The notes under the pieces: model-generated
Told to the model about the DNA's origin: nothing
Databases searched by the model: none
What the model saw: the letters and a program-made list of their open reading frames with translations, nothing else
In this document: piece after piece, positions 60,499 through 64,000 of the stretch
Layout: every line of letters begins with the position of its first letter
Position numbering within the stretch: the stretch's first letter is position 1
Program-made: the position numbers and the translations under genes
Origin: Roseovarius sp. MMSF_3350
GTDB taxonomy: Bacteria; Pseudomonadota; Alphaproteobacteria; Rhodobacterales; Rhodobacteraceae
Reading direction: 5' to 3'
NCBI RefSeq assembly: GCF_030733425.1
Contig: NZ_JASHIZ010000005.1
Coordinates: 123,347-187,346, forward strand
DNA: 64,000 nucleotides

Positions 60499-60556
60499 GG
60501 TGGCAATGGGGCCACCAATGTAACGGAGGACCCGGGATACGCCCGGGAGGGCCTCC
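60499..60556 (+). promoter_or_regulatory. structured 5' leader of pnp
   Basis: Two hairpins: GGTGGC (60499-60504)/GCCACC (60511-60516), and GGAGG (60525-60529), CCCGGG (60531-60536)/CCCGGG (60542-60547), CCTCC (60552-60556). The second is a long stem 16 nt before the start. Such stems in pnp leaders are RNase III targets for autoregulation in other bacteria; that role is inferred here. Confidence 0.6.
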
Positions 60557-60572
60557 AGCTAGGAAACGATAG

Positions 60573-62708
60573 ATGTTCAACGAAGTGAAAAAATCCATCC
60601 AGTGGGGCGAGGATACGCTGACACTGGAAACGGGCAAGGTTGCCCGCCAGGCGGATGGCTCGGTCATCGCCACATACGGGGAAACCTCGGTCATGGCGAA
60701 CGTGACCTTTGCAAAGTCCCCGCGTGAAGGTCAGGACTTCTTTCCGCTGACCGTTCACTACCAGGAGAAATACTATTCCGCGGGCAAGGTGCCCGGCGGA
60801 TTCTTCAAGCGTGAGGCACGGCCCACGGAAAAGGAAACCCTGACCGCGCGCCTGATCGACCGTCCGATCCGGCCGCTGTTCGTCGACGGGTTCAAGAACG
60901 AAGTGCTGGTGATGTGCACCGTGCTGAGCCACGACCTGGTCAATGACCCGGACATCGTGGCGATGATCGCGGCCAGCGCCGCCCTGACCATTTCGGGCGC
61001 GCCCTTCATGGGGCCGATCGCGGGCTGCCGCGTGGGCTATGAGGGTGGTGAGTACATCCTGAACCCCGAGGTCGAGGACATGCACGACCTGCGCAACAAC
61101 CCCGAGCAGCGGCTCGACCTGGTGGTTGCGGGCACGAAGGGTGCCGTGATGATGGTGGAATCCGAAGCCTATGAGCTGTCGGAAGCCGAAATGCTGGGCG
61201 CGGTGAACTTCGCGCACGAGCAGATCCAGCCGGTGATCGACATGATCATCGACCTGGCCGAAGACGCCGCCAAGGAACCGTTCGACTTTCAGCCGCCAGA
61301 TTACAGCGACCTTTACGAGGCCGTTAAGGCGGCGGGCCAGGACAAGCTGGCCGCGGCCTACAAGATCCAGGACAAGCAGGAACGCACGAGTGCCGTTTCG
61401 ACCGCCAAGGATGAGATCAAGGCATCGCTTTCGGAAGAGCAGCTCGAGGATGCGAACCTGGGCTCCGCGCTCAAGAAGCTGGAAGCGTCGATCCTGCGCG
61501 GAGACATCGTGAAGTCGGGCAAGCGGATCGACGGACGGAACCTGGATGAGGTGCGCCCGATCGTGTGCGAAACCGGCCTGCTGCCGCGGACGCATGGCTC
61601 GGCCCTGTTCACGCGCGGCGAGACGCAAGGCCTGGTCGTGACCACGCTGGGCACGGGCGACGATGAGCAGATCATCGACGCGCTGCACGGCAACTTCCGC
61701 TCGAATTTCTTGCTGCACTACAACTTCCCGCCCTACTCGGTCGGTGAAGCCGGTCGCGTGGGCCCTCCGGGTCGCCGCGAGATCGGGCACGGGAAACTGG
61801 CATGGCGTGCGCTTCAGGCGGTCCTGCCTGCGGCAACCGACTTCCCCTACACGGTGCGCGTTGTCTCGGAGATCACCGAATCCAACGGCTCCTCGTCGAT
61901 GGCGTCGGTTTGCGGCGGCTCTCTGTCCATGATGGACGCCGGCGTTCCGCTGAAGGCGCCGGTGGCCGGAGTGGCCATGGGCCTGGTGCTGGAAGACGAC
62001 GGCTCATATGGCATCCTGACCGACATCCTGGGTGATGAGGATCACCTGGGCGACATGGACTTCAAGGTGGCGGGGACCGAAGCCGGTATCACGTCGCTGC
62101 AGATGGACATCAAGGTCGCGGGCATCACGCCGGAGATCATGGAAAAGGCGCTGGAACAGGCCAAGGCCGGCCGGCTGCATATCCTGAACGAGATGGGCAA
62201 GGCCCTGTCGGAAGCCGGTGATTTCTCGGTTCACGCGCCGCGCATCGAGACGATGCAGATCCCGACCGACAAGATCCGCGAAGTGATCGGGTCGGGCGGC
62301 AAGGTGATCCGCGAGATCGTCGAGGTGTCGGGCGCCAAGGTCGACATCAACGACGAGGGCGTGATCAAGATCGCGTCGCCCAACGGCGAGGCAATCCAGA
62401 AGGCATACGACATGATCCACTCGATCGTGGCGGAGCCGGAAGAGGGCAAGGTCTACAAGGGCACGGTCGTGAAGATCGTGGACTTCGGCGCCTTCGTGAA
62501 CTTCTTCGGCAAGCGCGACGGGCTGGTGCATGTCAGCCAGATCGAGAACCGCCGCCTGAACCATCCGTCGGATGTTCTGAAGGAAGGCCAGGACGTGTGG
62601 GTCAAGCTCTTGGGCTTTGACGATCGCGGCAAGGTGCGCCTGTCGATGAAGGTCGTCGACCAGGAGACCGGCGAGGAAGCCAAGAAAGAGGAACCCGCGG
62701 AAGAGTAA
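60573..62708 (+). CDS. pnp: polyribonucleotide nucleotidyltransferase (PNPase)
   Basis: 711 aa. Order: first RNase PH-like domain ([48 protein letters not shown] by motif), helical linker, second RNase PH domain ([23 protein letters not shown], phosphate-binding), KH domain ([20 protein letters not shown], about 555-610), S1 domain ([29 protein letters not shown]). It degrades RNA phosphorolytically and is part of the degradosome. GGAAACGATAG precedes ATG 60573. It ends with an acidic tail. Confidence 0.97.
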   Translation: MFNEVKKSIQWGEDTLTLETGKVARQADGSVIATYGETSVMANVTFAKSPREGQDFFPLTVHYQEKYYSAGKVPGGFFKREARPTEKETLTARLIDRPIRPLFVDGFKNEVLVMCTVLSHDLVNDPDIVAMIAASAALTISGAPFMGPIAGCRVGYEGGEYILNPEVEDMHDLRNNPEQRLDLVVAGTKGAVMMVESEAYELSEAEMLGAVNFAHEQIQPVIDMIIDLAEDAAKEPFDFQPPDYSDLYEAVKAAGQDKLAAAYKIQDKQERTSAVSTAKDEIKASLSEEQLEDANLGSALKKLEASILRGDIVKSGKRIDGRNLDEVRPIVCETGLLPRTHGSALFTRGETQGLVVTTLGTGDDEQIIDALHGNFRSNFLLHYNFPPYSVGEAGRVGPPGRREIGHGKLAWRALQAVLPAATDFPYTVRVVSEITESNGSSSMASVCGGSLSMMDAGVPLKAPVAGVAMGLVLEDDGSYGILTDILGDEDHLGDMDFKVAGTEAGITSLQMDIKVAGITPEIMEKALEQAKAGRLHILNEMGKALSEAGDFSVHAPRIETMQIPTDKIREVIGSGGKVIREIVEVSGAKVDINDEGVIKIASPNGEAIQKAYDMIHSIVAEPEEGKVYKGTVVKIVDFGAFVNFFGKRDGLVHVSQIENRRLNHPSDVLKEGQDVWVKLLGFDDRGKVRLSMKVVDQETGEEAKKEEPAEE

Positions 62709-62732
62709 ATCCGCCGGTTTTGCAGGATCGAG

Positions 62733-62760
62733 AACCCCGGTGGCGACACCGGGGTTTTTT
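62733..62760 (+). terminator. intrinsic terminator of pnp
   Basis: AACCCCGGTG (62733-62742), loop GCGA, CACCGGGGTT and a run of six T to 62760. A 10-bp stem with T-run, 25 nt after the pnp stop. Confidence 0.92.
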
Positions 62761-63069
62761 CGTGGGAAAGTGACGTCACGTCACAGCCAAAGGTAAGGTT
62801 TTCCATACGCGCCAAAGCCGGCGTTTGAACGCATACACCACGCTACCTCCCGAGCTTGAGAGGGGGGCGCCCGAATGGGTATCTGGCTGCGCTGTCACTC
62901 ACGGATCACGCGCACCGGACGGGGCCCCGATCAACGTATCGGGGCCTTTTCGCCGATTTCACATATGGGCAAGAGATCTGGTCCGAGGGATGAAACCTGG
63001 GCGACGGGTCATTGTCGAAGTCGTCAAAGTGCCAGGATTCTAGATCGAGGTCCCGAGAAAAGCAAAACT
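62761..63069. other. 309-nt non-coding interval, possible small RNA
   Basis: Between the pnp terminator and the Lrp gene. It holds a second terminator-like hairpin at 62923-62950, well separated from pnp, which suggests a separate short transcript on the + strand. A 72-codon reading frame crosses the hairpin and is not believable. No promoter hexamers of good quality were seen. Confidence 0.45.
62923..62950 (+). terminator. second intrinsic-terminator-like hairpin
   Basis: GGCCCCGAT (62923-62931) pairs with ATCGGGGCC (62938-62946), loop CAACGT, then TTTT. It would end a short transcript beginning after 62760. Confidence 0.65.
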
Positions 63070-63528
63070 TCAGACCGGCAGGGCCGTTGTTTGCAGCACG
63101 GTGCGCAGGGCAAAGCTGGATTGCATGGTGGACACTCCCGGCAGGCGGGTGAGGTACTGTCGGTGAATGCGGGCGAAATCCTCGGTATCCTCGACCACGA
63201 GCTTGAGAATGTAATCGGCGGTGCCCGCCGTCAGGTGGCATTCCAGCACGTTGGGGATGCGGGCGACGGCGATCTCGAACGCGTCGAGCACCTCATCGGC
63301 CTGAGTTGTGAGGGTGATCTCTACAAAGACGGTGGTGGGAACCCCCATGCGGCGCGGATCCAGCAGGGCGACATAACCCTTTATGTAGCCTTCGGTTTCC
63401 AGGCGCTGCATCCGGCGATGACAGGCCGAAGGCGACAAATGTACCGCCTCGGCCAGGTCCGCGTTGGAAATACGCCCGCGTTTCTGCAAGACGCCAAGCA
63501 GGCGACGATCCATCATGTCGAGCGTCAT
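63070..63528 (-). CDS. Lrp/AsnC-family regulator (divergent from ald)
   Basis: About 152 aa. The HTH is ISNADLAEAVHLSPSACHRRMQRLETEGYIKGY, and the RAM/AsnC domain follows, with LTAGTADYILKLVVEDTEDFARIH. It lies divergently beside ald, the usual place for AldR-type regulators that activate alanine dehydrogenase with alanine as ligand. Start is ATG 63528 (AGGA 10 nt upstream); ATG 63558 is possible but AAGGA abuts it. The shared region 63529-63663 should contain its operators. Confidence 0.9.
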   Translation of the reverse strand: MTLDMMDRRLLGVLQKRGRISNADLAEAVHLSPSACHRRMQRLETEGYIKGYVALLDPRRMGVPTTVFVEITLTTQADEVLDAFEIAVARIPNVLECHLTAGTADYILKLVVEDTEDFARIHRQYLTRLPGVSTMQSSFALRTVLQTTALPV

Positions 63529-63663
63529 TCGAGGCAAATCCTGTGCAATATGCGCCATTCCTTCGAATAATCTTCAGCCTATTACGGCATGTGCGGGCAA
63601 AATATCAAACCCCTTTCTTTGGCGGCGCTGTATCCTAGTCTATAGCGCAAAGAGGAGTGCGAC

Positions 63664-64000
63664 ATGAAAATCGGATGCCCGACAGAGATCAAACCGCAGG
63701 AATTCCGCGTGGGGATGACCCCCAACGCCGCCGGAGAGGCCGTGGCCCATGGGCATGAAGTTATTATTCAATCCGGTGCCGGCAAGGGCGCGGGGTTCGA
63801 GGATGCGGATTATGTCGCCGCGGGTGCCGCGATCATCGACACGGCGGAAGAGGTGTTTGCCACCGCCGACATGATCGTGAAGGTGAAGGAACCGCAGGCC
63901 GGCGAGCGCAAGATGCTGCGCGAGGGGCAGTTGCTGTTCACCTACCTGCACCTGGCGCCGGACCCGGAGCAGACCAGGGATCTGCTGGCAAGCGGGTGTA
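63664..64000 (+). CDS. ald: alanine dehydrogenase, N-terminal part (cut by window edge)
   Basis: The first 112 residues. It opens MKIGCPTEIKPQEFRVGMTPNAAGEAVAHGHEV, with the conserved Arg and K-E-x-x-x-x-E-x-R-V-x-x-T-P pattern, and continues to MIVKVKEPQ, where the substrate Lys lies. It interconverts alanine with pyruvate and ammonia using NAD. GAGGAG stands before ATG 63664. The NAD-binding half lies beyond the window. Confidence 0.92.
   Translation, partial: MKIGCPTEIKPQEFRVGMTPNAAGEAVAHGHEVIIQSGAGKGAGFEDADYVAAGAAIIDTAEEVFATADMIVKVKEPQAGERKMLREGQLLFTYLHLAPDPEQTRDLLASGC

Noticed and set aside
62825..63043. 72-codon frame after pnp
   Set aside because: It runs through a terminator hairpin, lacks a ribosome binding site and has no family features.

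Overview
The window is about 64 kb of high-GC DNA, tightly packed with short-spaced, often overlapping genes. Gene content and synteny point to an alphaproteobacterium of the family Rhodobacteraceae (Roseobacter/Rhodobacter group). The main clues are an RpoE-ChrR singlet-oxygen module divergent from a five-gene operon, as in Rhodobacter sphaeroides, an lpxK next to a divergent Kdo-transferase-like gene, and the small intergenic repeats typical of this family. Species identity is inferred, not shown. No rRNA, tRNA, CRISPR array, transposase or prophage was recognised.

Layout. 0-5.6 kb: the start of rmuC (cut by the window edge), mutL, a rhodanese, an orphan membrane protein, an AstE/AspA-like deacylase and a GNAT acetyltransferase. 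5.6-15.1 kb: a 1-Cys peroxiredoxin, an aldehyde dehydrogenase, a surface-glycan group (GT25, GT11 and a kinase-like protein with a degenerate acyl-CoA-ligase tail), rluA, and an operon of histidine phosphatase, GST and two saccharopine dehydrogenases (lysine catabolism). 15.1-22.4 kb: an outer-membrane barrel, DUF3775, then the singlet-oxygen island (FAD oxidoreductase, DUF1365, MFS, DUF3833 and SDR, divergent from rpoE-chrR). 22.5-31.2 kb: DUF1801, an amidotransferase, a waaA-like gene with lpxK, a CoA transferase, DsbA, DciA/DUF721, mutY and an AlkB-type hydroxylase. 31.2-40.3 kb: hyuA/hyuB, mscL, an SLC13 transporter, a TetR regulator with a trimethylamine-methyltransferase-family enzyme, and YggT.

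40.3-64 kb: a thioesterase, an MFS protein, mepA, a queuosine-precursor transporter, a 300-nt interval with a probable micro-ORF transcript, arfB, an AT-richer two-gene Kiwa-type anti-phage module (kwaA-kwaB), a polysaccharide deacetylase, CoxG-like, SGNH hydrolase, a YadG/YadH-type ABC exporter, an S49 protease, a Ca/Na exchanger, a FolM-like reductase, uvrC, a Sel1 protein flanked by a perfect 45-nt repeat, pgsA, moaD, moaE, SCP2, a COG4315 protein, a CPA1 antiporter, pnp with a structured leader and terminator, and an Lrp regulator divergent from ald (cut by the window edge).

Large-scale structure. GC skew of the + strand changes from C-rich (before about 39.9 kb) to G-rich (after it), whichever strand the genes are on. 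This is the polarity of a replication origin or an inversion boundary. At 53.23-53.52 kb there is a very AT-rich non-coding island with a perfect DnaA box. The main accessory cargo is the Kiwa pair. Other points of interest are the kinase/ANL-tail fusion, the waaA homologue without its catalytic Glu, and a short ORF preceded by 14 nt fully complementary to the 16S rRNA 3' end.
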